From Bacillus sp. NP157 (GTDB lineage: Bacteria; Pseudomonadota; Gammaproteobacteria; Xanthomonadales; Rhodanobacteraceae), in the NCBI GenBank assembly GCA_018889975.1, contig CP076546.1:682001-746000 (forward strand): 64,000 nucleotides of DNA, in the 5' to 3' direction. Both the position numbers and the translations under genes were made by a program. Positions 25,641-33,869 of this stretch are shown here, piece after piece. How positions within the stretch are numbered: the first letter of the stretch is position 1; the number at the start of each line of letters is the position of its first letter. The notes under the pieces were generated by a model that searched no databases, was not told the DNA's origin, and saw only the letters and a list, made by a program, of their open reading frames with translations.

Positions 25641-26057
25641 ATGAACGTGCAGACTTTCATCCGGGCGACGGGGGTCGTCCTGGCCGTCGCGTCCGTCAGC
25701 GGACCGGCTTTCGCGCGTGGCGACGAATCGCCGCCAGACAGCATCTGTACCGTGCTCGGCACGGCGCAGCGCTACGTCGGCACCACCGTCACCGTGCGTG
25801 GCATCGCATCCAGCGAGGGCAAGATCACCACGCTGGCCGATGCGCAGTGCAAGGGTGGCGTGGCGCTGACCATCGACGAAAGCACGAGCCACAAGCGCGA
25901 CGTCTCCGCTTTCCGGCGAGCCATGGCGTCGAAGAGCGCCCGGGCCGACGCCACCATCTTCGGTCGTTTCACCGCGACCGGCGATACGACGTCGCCCTAC
26001 GCGATCGACGTCTACAGCGTGCGCGACGTGGTCGAAGCGCCCGCCGACGGTACCTGA
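25641..26057 (+). CDS. Exported protein of unknown function
   Basis: A 138-residue periplasmic or secreted protein with a signal peptide ending PAFA (about 25). The mature part is short and beta-rich: TVLGTAQRYVGTTVTVRGIASSEGKITTLADAQC. It recalls OB-fold proteins (a TVTVRG strand and an F-G-R-F strand), with two cysteines that could pair. CAGGGGGA precedes the ATG. It stands alone, convergent with the MFS gene. I do not recognise the family. Confidence 0.7.
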   Translation: MNVQTFIRATGVVLAVASVSGPAFARGDESPPDSICTVLGTAQRYVGTTVTVRGIASSEGKITTLADAQCKGGVALTIDESTSHKRDVSAFRRAMASKSARADATIFGRFTATGDTTSPYAIDVYSVRDVVEAPADGT

Positions 26058-26067
26058 CGGCGTCGCG

Positions 26068-27252
26068 TCACACGGCCGGCCGGCGCCATGCCGCCGGCCG
26101 CCACGCCGTGGCCAGTGCCAGGGCCAGCAGCGGCAGGATGCTCCACGCCAGCGCGCCCGCGCCGGCGTGGTCCAGCACGGCACCGCCGAGCATGCCGCCG
26201 AGGGCGAGCGCGACATTCCACCCGGTGACCAGCAACGACTGCGCGACGTCGGCCGACTCGCCGGCGTTGCGCGCCAGCGCGGTCTGCAGCAGCGTGGGCG
26301 TCGCACCGAAGCCAAGTCCCCACACCGCCAGCGCGATGGTGAGTACCGGCAGCCGGGTTGCGAACAGCGCGATCGACAGCGCGGCGACGAGGAACGCCAC
26401 CACGCCACCGACCACCAGCGCACGCATGTGCCGGTCGCCGAACGCTCCGGCTAGCCAGATCCCGCCGACCGAGGCCAGCCCGAAGACCAGCAGGTAGCGG
26501 TCGACCGCGGCACCGGCACCGGCAGTGGCCAGCAGCGGCGCGATGTACGTGTAGACCACGTTGTGGGCGAGCACGAAGACCAGCAGGGTGCCGAGCACCT
26601 GGGCGACGCTGGGTAGCGCGATCACCTTGCGCAGGCGCAGCGGGCCCGGGTTGGCCAGGCCGGGGAAGTCGGGCAGCGCGAAGCGCGCCCAGGCGAACAG
26701 CAGCACGCTGAAGCCGGACATGATGCCGAACGTGGCGCGCCAGCCGATCGCATTGCCGAGCCAGGTGCCGGCGGGAATGCCGAGCGAAAGCGCGAGCGGC
26801 GCACCGACCAGCGCCACCGCCATGGCCCGGCCCTGGCGTTCGCCCGGCACCATGCGCAGGGCATGGCCGGCCACCAGTGCCCAGAGCAGGCCGCCGCTGA
26901 CGCCGCCGATGAGGCGTGCCACGAGGATAAGGACGTAGGCGTTCGACAGCGCGGTGACGGTGTTGGCCACGGCGAAGCCGGCAATCGCCGTCAGCAGCAG
27001 GGGGCGTCGGTTGAACCGGCGCGTGTACGCCACGACGGGTATCGCTGCCAGCACCGAGCCCAGCGCGTACACCGTCACCAGCTGGCCGATCAGTGCCTCG
27101 CTCACCCCCAGGCCGGCGCTCATCGTAGGCAACAGCCCGGCAGGCAGGGCCTCGGTGATGATCGTGATGAAGCCCGCTGCGGCGAGGCAGAGCAGGCCGG
27201 TCCAGGGGAAGGTCAGGGGCACGGCAACGGCGTCCCGATGCATCCGGGTCAT
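26068..27252 (-). CDS. MFS efflux transporter (DHA1-like)
   Basis: A 394-residue 12-TM major facilitator protein. The start at 27252 puts a short basic N-terminus before TM1 (WTGLLCLAAAGFITIITEALPAGLLP). The loop 2-3 motif is YTRRFNRRPLLL and motif C is GAPLALSLGIPAGTWLG in TM5, which marks antiporter-type drug efflux families. It is divergent from a LysR gene 115 bp away, the standard regulator-efflux layout. The substrate is unknown; relatives export sugars, amino-acid derivatives or drugs. Confidence 0.9.
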   Translation of the reverse strand: MTRMHRDAVAVPLTFPWTGLLCLAAAGFITIITEALPAGLLPTMSAGLGVSEALIGQLVTVYALGSVLAAIPVVAYTRRFNRRPLLLTAIAGFAVANTVTALSNAYVLILVARLIGGVSGGLLWALVAGHALRMVPGERQGRAMAVALVGAPLALSLGIPAGTWLGNAIGWRATFGIMSGFSVLLFAWARFALPDFPGLANPGPLRLRKVIALPSVAQVLGTLLVFVLAHNVVYTYIAPLLATAGAGAAVDRYLLVFGLASVGGIWLAGAFGDRHMRALVVGGVVAFLVAALSIALFATRLPVLTIALAVWGLGFGATPTLLQTALARNAGESADVAQSLLVTGWNVALALGGMLGGAVLDHAGAGALAWSILPLLALALATAWRPAAWRRPAV

Positions 27253-27366
27253 GTCGGAATTCCTTTGCAAATCAATGTTCGCCAGTCTAGGTGGCTCGCG
27301 ATAAAGGATAAAGAAGGGTAGAGTTCGGCGCATACGGGACAAAAACGTCCGCAATGGAATGAGCAC

Positions 27367-28269
27367 GTGGAAAGCCTCGGCAGCCTCTACACCTTTGTCC
27401 GCGTGGCGGAGACCCGCAGCTTCGTCGACGCCGGCAGGGCGCTTGGCGTCTCGGCGGCGGCGGTCGGCAAAAGCGTGGCGCGGCTGGAAGCGTCGATGGG
27501 CGTGCGCCTGTTCCACCGCAGCACCCGCAGCATCACGCTCACCGCGGAAGGCCACCTCTTCCTGGTCCGTTGCCGGCGGATCCTCGCCGAAGCAGAAGCG
27601 GCCAAAACGGAACTGTCCGAACGCGTGGGTAATCCGCAGGGGCGGCTGCGGGTCAGCCTGCCGACGGTGAACGACCTGGTCCTGCCGGTGCTGGCCGACT
27701 TCGTCGCCACCTATCCCGACATCGCACTGGACCTCGACTTCACCGATCGGATGGTCGACGTCATCGAAGAAGGCTTCGACGCCGTGCTTCGCGTGGGCGA
27801 ACCGGCAGATTCGCGGCTGGCCGGACGCTACCTGGGCAGCTTCAACCGCTATCTCATCGCGTCGCCGGCCTACCTGCGCGAGCACGGCACGCCGCGCACG
27901 CCGGGCGACCTGCTCACGCACAAGTGCATGCATTACCGCTATCCGAGCACGGGCCGGCTGGAGACGTGGCCCCTGCGTGACGCAGCGGATCTGCGGTTAC
28001 CCGAATCGCTGGTCTGCAACGACATCCTCAGCCGCGTGCACTTCGCCTCGCGCGGCCATGGCATCGCCTTCGTCCCCGACCACTCGGCACGCCAGGCGCT
28101 GGCCAGCGGCGCCGTCGTGACCCTCCTCGAAGATCATCTCGACGCTGCCAGCAGCTTCCACCTGCTGTGGCCATCGGGCCGGCACGTCCTGCCCAAGCTC
28201 AGGGTGTTCATCGATTTCTTCAGCGAACACATGTTCCCGGATGGCGCGTTGCGCCGCGATTCGCGATAA
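27367..28269 (+). CDS. LysR family transcriptional regulator
   Basis: A 300-residue LysR protein with the HTH ESLGSLYTFVRVAETRSFVDAGRALGVSAAAVGKSVARLE. The wing LFHRSTRSITLTAEG and an effector domain ending FPDGALRRDS follow. The start codon is GTG at 27367, where the family N-terminus begins. It is divergent from the MFS transporter and likely controls it. The gap holds a short GGAC-N6-GTCC inverted repeat (27337-27350) that may be the operator, though it is weaker than those at 16218 and 49479. Confidence 0.9.
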   Translation: MESLGSLYTFVRVAETRSFVDAGRALGVSAAAVGKSVARLEASMGVRLFHRSTRSITLTAEGHLFLVRCRRILAEAEAAKTELSERVGNPQGRLRVSLPTVNDLVLPVLADFVATYPDIALDLDFTDRMVDVIEEGFDAVLRVGEPADSRLAGRYLGSFNRYLIASPAYLREHGTPRTPGDLLTHKCMHYRYPSTGRLETWPLRDAADLRLPESLVCNDILSRVHFASRGHGIAFVPDHSARQALASGAVVTLLEDHLDAASSFHLLWPSGRHVLPKLRVFIDFFSEHMFPDGALRRDSR

Positions 28270-28303
28270 GTTACGCCCCGGGGATGCCACGGACGGGGAA
28301 CGG

Positions 28304-29581
28304 ATGAAGCTCGGATCGATTGCCATGCTGGCCGCCATGCTGGCCGGGACCGCGACAGCGGCCGACGCACCGTCGGAGGTGTACAAGCCCACGGCCGCAC
28401 AGATCGCGCTGGCCGACCAGCTGCGCATGCCGCCGCAGCCACCAGGGCGCAATGCCTACCCCTTGCTGTGGTCGTTCGATTACGACCTGGCTCCGGGGCA
28501 GGTCGATGCGGCCTACGAAGCCGACCGGAAGAAAGCCGCCGCGTGGGCGAGCGAAGCCTATGCGACGTTCGAGCGGACGGATCACTTGCCGCCGTTTCCG
28601 CACAGCGCCGCGTCGATGGCCGCGCCGTTTGCCAGGGTAACGCGCGAGGAATACGCAGCGCTTTGTGGCAAGGAAACGCCCTCGTGCCTCGGGCACGTAC
28701 GTGGCCACGTGGCCGACGTGCGCACGATCCTGGGCAAACACGCCGCGCTGCTTGCGCGTGTTCGCAGCCTGGCCTCGTACGACACATGGTGGAACACGAT
28801 GCCGGCCGACGTGGCCCTGCCGATGCCGCGCGTGCAACCCGCATTGCAGTTCTGGACGTCAGCCGCCGCGCTCCGCGTAGTCGACGGCGACGTGGTCGGT
28901 GGACTCGACGAGGCGTGCACCGCAGCGGGTACCTTTCGCCGGTTGCGCGCCCACGCGAACACCCTCGTCGATGCCATCCTTGCCGAAGCGGGAGCGCGGC
29001 GGGGCATGCACCTGGTCGTCGAAATCCTCGCGATGGCGCCGGCGGGCGTACCTGTCCCGCAGAGCTGCCGCGACGCGGTCGCCGCCCCGACGCTTGCCGA
29101 CGTCGACACGCGAGGCATGGCCGCGTACGAACACCAGTTCCTGAATCGCACGAGCGAAAGGAGCGGCATGGGCGGCATGGACTACGCGATGGTCGGTTTC
29201 CACGCCGCGCTCGCCAGTGAGGCAACGCAGCGCGCCATGCTCGACGATGCTGTCCTGCCGGATGCCGTGCTGGCAAAGGTGCGCCGCGACCTGCCTGCGA
29301 TGCAGGGTGTGGAGTCGCCGAAGGAGATACGCGAATACCTGGTCAGCTCCCTCAACGGCCAGGTCGATCGCGAGGCGGACTATCTCTCCACGATACGGAT
29401 CGCCGGGCTTGCCCTGTGGTTGCGCGAACACCCATCCGACAAACCACTGGACGCGCGGATCGCCGCGGCGCCCGCCGGCTCGCTCGCGAAGCGCCTCACG
29501 GTTGCCTGCGAAGGCAAGTGCATCGAGATGTCGGAGCGCTGGAGACCGGTGCAGGGCAAGACATGGTCCGTCCACGAATGA
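28304..29581 (+). CDS. Exported protein of unknown function, copy 1 of tandem pair
   Basis: A 425-residue exported protein that I do not recognise. It has a signal peptide (MKLGSIAMLAAMLAGTATAADA), then a strongly conserved opening shared with its neighbour (KPTAAQIALADQLRMPPQPPGRNAYPLLW). The rest is probably helical, with scattered cysteines (CGKETPSC, DEACTA, CEGKC) and SYDTWWNTMPAD. Start 28304 follows GGGGAACGG. It lies 34 bp after the LysR gene and is followed 8 bp later by a paralogue that keeps the same landmarks. No catalytic motif is visible. Confidence 0.72.
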   Translation: MKLGSIAMLAAMLAGTATAADAPSEVYKPTAAQIALADQLRMPPQPPGRNAYPLLWSFDYDLAPGQVDAAYEADRKKAAAWASEAYATFERTDHLPPFPHSAASMAAPFARVTREEYAALCGKETPSCLGHVRGHVADVRTILGKHAALLARVRSLASYDTWWNTMPADVALPMPRVQPALQFWTSAAALRVVDGDVVGGLDEACTAAGTFRRLRAHANTLVDAILAEAGARRGMHLVVEILAMAPAGVPVPQSCRDAVAAPTLADVDTRGMAAYEHQFLNRTSERSGMGGMDYAMVGFHAALASEATQRAMLDDAVLPDAVLAKVRRDLPAMQGVESPKEIREYLVSSLNGQVDREADYLSTIRIAGLALWLREHPSDKPLDARIAAAPAGSLAKRLTVACEGKCIEMSERWRPVQGKTWSVHE

Positions 29582-29589
29582 GGGTCAGG

Positions 29590-30831
29590 ATGAACCCCGG
29601 ATCGATCGCCATGCTGGCCGCCATGCTGGCCGGGACCGTGATGGCGGCCGATGCGCCGCCGCAGGGGTACAAGCCGTCGGCCGCGCAGATCGCGCTGGCC
29701 GGGCAGCTGCGCATGCCGCCGCAGCCGCCGGGACGCAATGCCTATCCGTTGCTTTGGTCGTTTGGTTTCGATCTTTCGACGACGCAGGTTGACGCTGCGT
29801 ACAAGGCCGATCGGGCCATTGCCCTGCGCTGGACGGACGGCGCGCACGCGGAGCACGAGCGCACCGGGGCGTGGCCACGCTTCCCGTACGCCGCGGCGAC
29901 GGTGGGCAAGCCCTCCAGGTCGGTGCCTGACGGCGACTACGCCCTCTTATGTGGTCTCGCCGTTTCTTCCTGCCTCGACCAGGTCCGCGCACGGCGCGAG
30001 GCGATCCGCGCGGTGCTGGTACGCAACGCGGTCCTGCTCGCCCGCGTGCAGTCCCTCGCCGGCTACGACACGTGGTGGAACACCATGCCCGCGGATTCCA
30101 TGTTGCCCGTGGCCGGGGCCTTGCCCGCACTGAAGTTCTGGGCGAGCGCCGCCGCGCTCCGCTTCGTCGATGGCGATGCCGTCGGTGGCCTGGACATGGC
30201 ATGCACCGCCGCGGCGACGTTCCGCCGCCTGCATGCCCACGCGAACACGGTGCTCGATACCGCGTTCACCGAAACGGGTGCACGAAGCCAGGTCCATCTG
30301 GCCGCGGAGATGATGGCCGCGCTGCCGGAGGGCGCCCAGGTGCCCGACGCATGCCAGGTCGCGATGGCGCCGGTTGTGGCGGCGGATGTTGATTATCGTG
30401 GCGCGGCGGCATTCGAGTGGGCTTTCGCCGTCCGGTCGAACGAGGTCGGTGGCCATCCGGACGACGCCTTCGCGGTTCTCGGTTACATCGTTGCCCTGGG
30501 CGGGGTGCCAGGACAGAAGGCCATGCTCGACGATACCGCGGTGCCGACGGTAGATCCTGCGAGCGTGACCTTCGACCAGAACTATGCCGACCTCCTCTCG
30601 GGCCGGATCGCGCGTGGCGCCGATTACATCGCGACGCTCCGCATGGGCGCGTTGGCACTGTGGCTGCAGGCGCATCCCAGCCACGACCCGCTCGAACGGC
30701 GGCTAGCCACGGCACCGGTGGGCGCGTTGGCAAAGCGGCTGACCGTGGCGTGCGCAGGGCACTGCCTGCGGATGGAACATCGCAGCGAAGGGTTCGCGTC
30801 CGGGAGGACCTGGCCGATCGCGACGCCTTAG
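29590..30831 (+). CDS. Exported protein of unknown function, copy 2 of tandem pair
   Basis: A 413-residue paralogue of the preceding gene. It repeats the signal peptide almost exactly (MNPGSIAMLAAMLAGTVMA), the opening YKPSAAQIALAGQLRMPPQ, the GYDTWWNTMPAD box, GGLDMACTAAATFRRLHAHANT, and a C-terminal LAKRLTVACAGHC. The middle has diverged. GAGGG spaced 5 nt from 29590 favours that start; an in-frame ATG at 29578 overlapping the upstream stop (ATGA) is possible. The stops of this gene and the agaR-like gene face each other 5 bp apart. Confidence 0.72.
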   Translation: MNPGSIAMLAAMLAGTVMAADAPPQGYKPSAAQIALAGQLRMPPQPPGRNAYPLLWSFGFDLSTTQVDAAYKADRAIALRWTDGAHAEHERTGAWPRFPYAAATVGKPSRSVPDGDYALLCGLAVSSCLDQVRARREAIRAVLVRNAVLLARVQSLAGYDTWWNTMPADSMLPVAGALPALKFWASAAALRFVDGDAVGGLDMACTAAATFRRLHAHANTVLDTAFTETGARSQVHLAAEMMAALPEGAQVPDACQVAMAPVVAADVDYRGAAAFEWAFAVRSNEVGGHPDDAFAVLGYIVALGGVPGQKAMLDDTAVPTVDPASVTFDQNYADLLSGRIARGADYIATLRMGALALWLQAHPSHDPLERRLATAPVGALAKRLTVACAGHCLRMEHRSEGFASGRTWPIATP

Positions 30832-30836
30832 CCCGA

Positions 30837-31640
30837 TCAGACCAGCTGCACTTCCACGCCCTGCTCGCGCAGGGAGTCCACCGCGCCCTTCGGGGCGCTG
30901 GTATCGGTGATCACGACGTTCAGGCCCGCGATCGGGGTGATCACGGCGAGGCTGCGCTGGCCGATCTTGCTGGCGTCGAGCACGGCCACCACCTCGCGCG
31001 AACACTTCACCATCATCGCGTTGAGGCTGGCTTCCTGCGGGTCGGGCGTGGTGACGCCGACCACGGTGTCCAGGCCGTCCACGCCGAGGAACAGCCGGTC
31101 GGCGGAAAGCCGGGCGAGGGCGCGCTCGGCGTCCATCCCGACCAGCGAGTACGAGGTCTGTCGCAGCATGCCGCCGAGCATCATCACCCGCACGGTGGAC
31201 AGCCCGCTGAGTTCGAGGGCGATGTTCAGCGCATTGGTGATGACGGTGAGCGACTGCCACTTGCGCTGGCGGATGCAGCGCGCGATTTCCACCGTGGTGG
31301 AGCCGGAGTCGAGGATGATCGTCTCGCCGTCGGCCACCATGCGTGCGGCGGCTTCGCCGATGCGGCGCTTCTCCGCGAGGCGACGGGCTTCCTTGATCGG
31401 CAGCGGCACGTCCTGGGGCGATGGCTCGGCGGGCACCGCGCCACCGTGCGAACGCTTCGCCGAGCCAGACAACTCCAGTGCCTCGAGGTCGCCGCGGATG
31501 GTCACGGCCGACACGCCGTAACGCACCACGAGATCGTCGACGGTGACCCGGCCCTCGTCGCGCAACAGGTCGACGATGGCGCGCCGGCGCTCTTCGATCA
31601 GCAGTTTCTTCGGCGGCGTTTTCGCGCGTCGTTCGCTCAT
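30837..31640 (-). CDS. DeoR family regulator, AgaR-like
   Basis: A 267-residue DeoR/GlpR-type repressor. The N-terminal HTH is IEERRRAIVDLLRDEGRVTVDDLVVRYGVSAVTIRGDLEAL, then a sugar-phosphate-binding domain of isomerase fold (DGETIILDSGSTTVEIAR, VITNALNIALEL, LFLGVDGLD). The inducer is probably a phosphorylated sugar made by the adjacent genes, as with AgaR. It is the last gene of a minus-strand operon (aldolase, amidohydrolase, regulator; gaps about 11 bp). The TTTCGTT repeats at 33819-33844 are its likely operator. The AgaR label comes from context with agaS; other DeoR sugar repressors would look similar. Confidence 0.85.
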   Translation of the reverse strand: MSERRAKTPPKKLLIEERRRAIVDLLRDEGRVTVDDLVVRYGVSAVTIRGDLEALELSGSAKRSHGGAVPAEPSPQDVPLPIKEARRLAEKRRIGEAAARMVADGETIILDSGSTTVEIARCIRQRKWQSLTVITNALNIALELSGLSTVRVMMLGGMLRQTSYSLVGMDAERALARLSADRLFLGVDGLDTVVGVTTPDPQEASLNAMMVKCSREVVAVLDASKIGQRSLAVITPIAGLNVVITDTSAPKGAVDSLREQGVEVQLV

Positions 31641-31651
31641 GTGTTCGCTTA

Positions 31652-32872
31652 TCAGGCCAGGTGCAGCAGGCGCGCCGCGTTGTCGTGGTAGACCTTGCGC
31701 AGGATAGCCGAAGACAGGCCCAGGCCGTAGATCGACCAGCGCCCCTGGGGCGGGGTTTCCGCCGGCGCGTAGTCGAAGTATTCGTCCTCGGTCTCGAGGA
31801 AGCGGTAATAGATCTCGTAAAGCTCGTCGCACAGCAGCTGCTGGGGCACGGCATTGCCAAACGGCGGCGGCACCGCATCGGTGCCGAACAGCACGCGGTC
31901 CTGGAAGCGTTCGATGAAGGCCCGGCTGCGGCGGGGCTGGCGGCCCAGCTCGCCGATCCGTGCGCTGATGTCGATCATCGTGTTGGGGTAGGCCGCCAGC
32001 GTCTGCGCGAGGTCGTCCAGTCGCTCGCCCTGGTTGCCGACGTGGAGCAGGACGAAGGTCGTGCGCGGATGCCGTGCGATCACCCGGTCGCGCGCCTGCA
32101 TCAACGCGGCGTGGCTGGGGTAGTCGGCGCCGTAGAAGGACCAGTCCGGGTGGTGGGCGAGCTCTTCGTAACGCTCGTTGTGCCGGTCGGTGGGCTGGAA
32201 GAACGCCAGTGGATCGGCCGTGTGCAGGAACACCGGCAGGCCGTGCGCGGCGCAGGTCTCCCACATCGGATCGAAGCGTGGATCGTCGAGGCCGACCAGC
32301 GCGCCGCTGTCGATGCCTTCGCGCAGGTAGAGCCCGAGCGTCTTCAGCAGCTTCAGCCCACGCGCGCCCAGCCGCGCCGCCGCGGCCAGCGCATCGGCCT
32401 GGCGGGCAGGGTAGTCGGGCTCGCCGAACAGATGGAACGAGGGCTCGGTCAGGGTCAGGAAGCGGCCCGGCGCGGCCTGGTCGAAACGCGCGATGGAATC
32501 TTCCAGCCCGCGACCGACGCCGCCGGTGAGGTTCACCATGCAGCGGATGCCCTTGCGATCCATCAAGGGCAGCAGGTCGGAAGGGCTGGTGAACTGCACC
32601 ATCTCCTCGCCCAGCGACACACCGCCGCGGGTGTGCTTCATCCACGTCAGGTGGGTGTGCATGTCGATCACCGGGAAGCGCGGCGTTTCGATCCGCGTCG
32701 CGCCCGCGGCGAGCATGCTGCGCGGGGCGAAGTCGACCAGGCGCAGGCTGGCATCGACCGGTGCCGTCTCCAGCGGATTCTTGCCGGCCTCGCCGCCACC
32801 CGCGGCACGCGCGGCGGGCGGCGAACAGCACAGGCAGCCGGCCCAGCTTTCGTCGTGGCGGTCGTCGGTCAT
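31652..32872 (-). CDS. Amidohydrolase-family metal-dependent hydrolase
   Basis: A 406-residue TIM-barrel hydrolase of the amidohydrolase_2 type. Metal-site motifs are VIDMHTHLTW (HxH after strand 1), PVFLHTADPL, TFVLLHVGN and FGTDAVPPPFG (final Asp). The N-terminus has a CLCC cluster and Gly/Ala-rich linker but no hydrophobic signal. It sits between an aldolase and the DeoR regulator in a galactosamine-type locus that lacks a NagA/AgaA deacetylase, so it is a candidate for the sugar deacetylase or lactonase step. That role is inference; the family mostly contains decarboxylases and lactonases. Confidence 0.8.
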   Translation of the reverse strand: MTDDRHDESWAGCLCCSPPAARAAGGGEAGKNPLETAPVDASLRLVDFAPRSMLAAGATRIETPRFPVIDMHTHLTWMKHTRGGVSLGEEMVQFTSPSDLLPLMDRKGIRCMVNLTGGVGRGLEDSIARFDQAAPGRFLTLTEPSFHLFGEPDYPARQADALAAAARLGARGLKLLKTLGLYLREGIDSGALVGLDDPRFDPMWETCAAHGLPVFLHTADPLAFFQPTDRHNERYEELAHHPDWSFYGADYPSHAALMQARDRVIARHPRTTFVLLHVGNQGERLDDLAQTLAAYPNTMIDISARIGELGRQPRRSRAFIERFQDRVLFGTDAVPPPFGNAVPQQLLCDELYEIYYRFLETEDEYFDYAPAETPPQGRWSIYGLGLSSAILRKVYHDNAARLLHLA

Positions 32873-32883
32873 CCGATAGCCTT

Positions 32884-33789
32884 TCAGCGCGAATAGCGCT
32901 GCATGATCCCATGGACCTGGCGGGTCAAGGCCACGGCCTGCTCGAACGGACGCAGCCACATGTTGCGGCCGAACATCACGCCCGTGGCGCCCTGCTGCAT
33001 GTAGAACTCGACCTTGCGCAGCACCGCGTCGTCGTCGTCGTTCTTCTCGCCACCGGAGAACAGCACGATGGTGCGGCCAGCGGACCGCACGACGCGCGAC
33101 GTGCGGCCGGCGGCGTCTTCGTCCAGTGAGGCATAGGGGCCGGGCACGCCGTCGCGGCGATCGTCCGGCTCGTGCAGCTTCACGATGTCGGCGCCGACTT
33201 CCAGCGCGACGCGCGCGGCGTAATCCTGCGCATACAGCGAGCCCTTGCCACCGCGCGTATCGATCGCCGCGCCGCGCGGATAGGCCCACAGCACCAGCGG
33301 CATGCCGAAGCGATCGCAATCCTCGCGCACCTGGCGCAACTGGCGCAGTTCGTCGTGCTGGCGCGGCGAACCGACGTAAAGCGTGTAGCCGACGGCATCG
33401 GCGCCCAGGCGCACGGCATCTTCCACCGAGGCGAACTGCGGCGAGGTCGCGTCGCCGTCGTCGGGGATGTTGGTCTTGCCGTTGAGCTTGAGGATCAGCG
33501 GCACGCGGCCGGCGTATTCGCCGATGTACTTCTGGGCAAGGCCGATGCCGAGCGCGATCGCGGAGAACCCGCCGGCCTCTGCCAGGCGGAACTGGTAGCT
33601 GGGGTCGAGCGCCGGCGGATGCGGGAAGAAATCCGTGGGGCCGTGCTCGAGGCCCTGGTCCAGCGGCAGGACAAGCAGGGTGCCGTTGCCCGGGCCGTGG
33701 CCGTAAAGCATCCGTTGCAGGCGCGTACGCTTGCCGGGCGGGAGGTCCAGGGTGGCGAGCGTGGGGGCTTCAATCGTCGGGGCTTGCAT
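32884..33789 (-). CDS. Class I aldolase (FbaB/DhnA type)
   Basis: A 301-residue Schiff-base aldolase, probably splitting tagatose- or fructose-1,6-bisphosphate into two triose phosphates. Family motifs: LVLPLDQGLEHGP, ILKLNGKTNIP, VLWAYPRGAAI, and GADIVKLHEPD with the likely Schiff-base lysine, then VLFSGGEKNDDDD. Start 33789 (MQAPTIEAP) follows GAGGAATC; an open upstream extension adds nothing family-like. It is the first gene of the minus-strand operon, divergent from agaS. A kinase making the 1,6-bisphosphate lies in the opposite arm, which points to tagatose as intermediate. Confidence 0.87.
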   Translation of the reverse strand: MQAPTIEAPTLATLDLPPGKRTRLQRMLYGHGPGNGTLLVLPLDQGLEHGPTDFFPHPPALDPSYQFRLAEAGGFSAIALGIGLAQKYIGEYAGRVPLILKLNGKTNIPDDGDATSPQFASVEDAVRLGADAVGYTLYVGSPRQHDELRQLRQVREDCDRFGMPLVLWAYPRGAAIDTRGGKGSLYAQDYAARVALEVGADIVKLHEPDDRRDGVPGPYASLDEDAAGRTSRVVRSAGRTIVLFSGGEKNDDDDAVLRKVEFYMQQGATGVMFGRNMWLRPFEQAVALTRQVHGIMQRYSR

Positions 33790-33818
33790 GTCGTGATTCC
33801 TCGGGGCTACTCTGCAAT

Positions 33819-33844
33819 CGAAAGTTTCGTTATCTTTCGTTTTC
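33819..33844. promoter_or_regulatory. Candidate AgaR-type operator
   Basis: TTTCGTTATCTTTCGTTTTC (33825-33844) holds two TTTCGTT direct repeats spaced one helical turn (10 bp), and CGAAAG/CTTTCG (33819-33824, 33834-33839) form an inverted repeat. E. coli AgaR sites are built from TTTCRTTT-like repeats. The element lies in the 80-bp gap between the divergent aldolase and agaS genes, so one DeoR dimer pair could control both arms. Confidence 0.65.
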
Positions 33845-33869
33845 AACCTATCGTAAGTCAAGCCCCACG

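Noticed and set aside
30832-30836. Terminator between the convergent exported-protein and DeoR genes
   Set aside because: The gap is only 5 bp and no hairpin with a T tract is visible; transcripts must end inside the opposite genes or by Rho.
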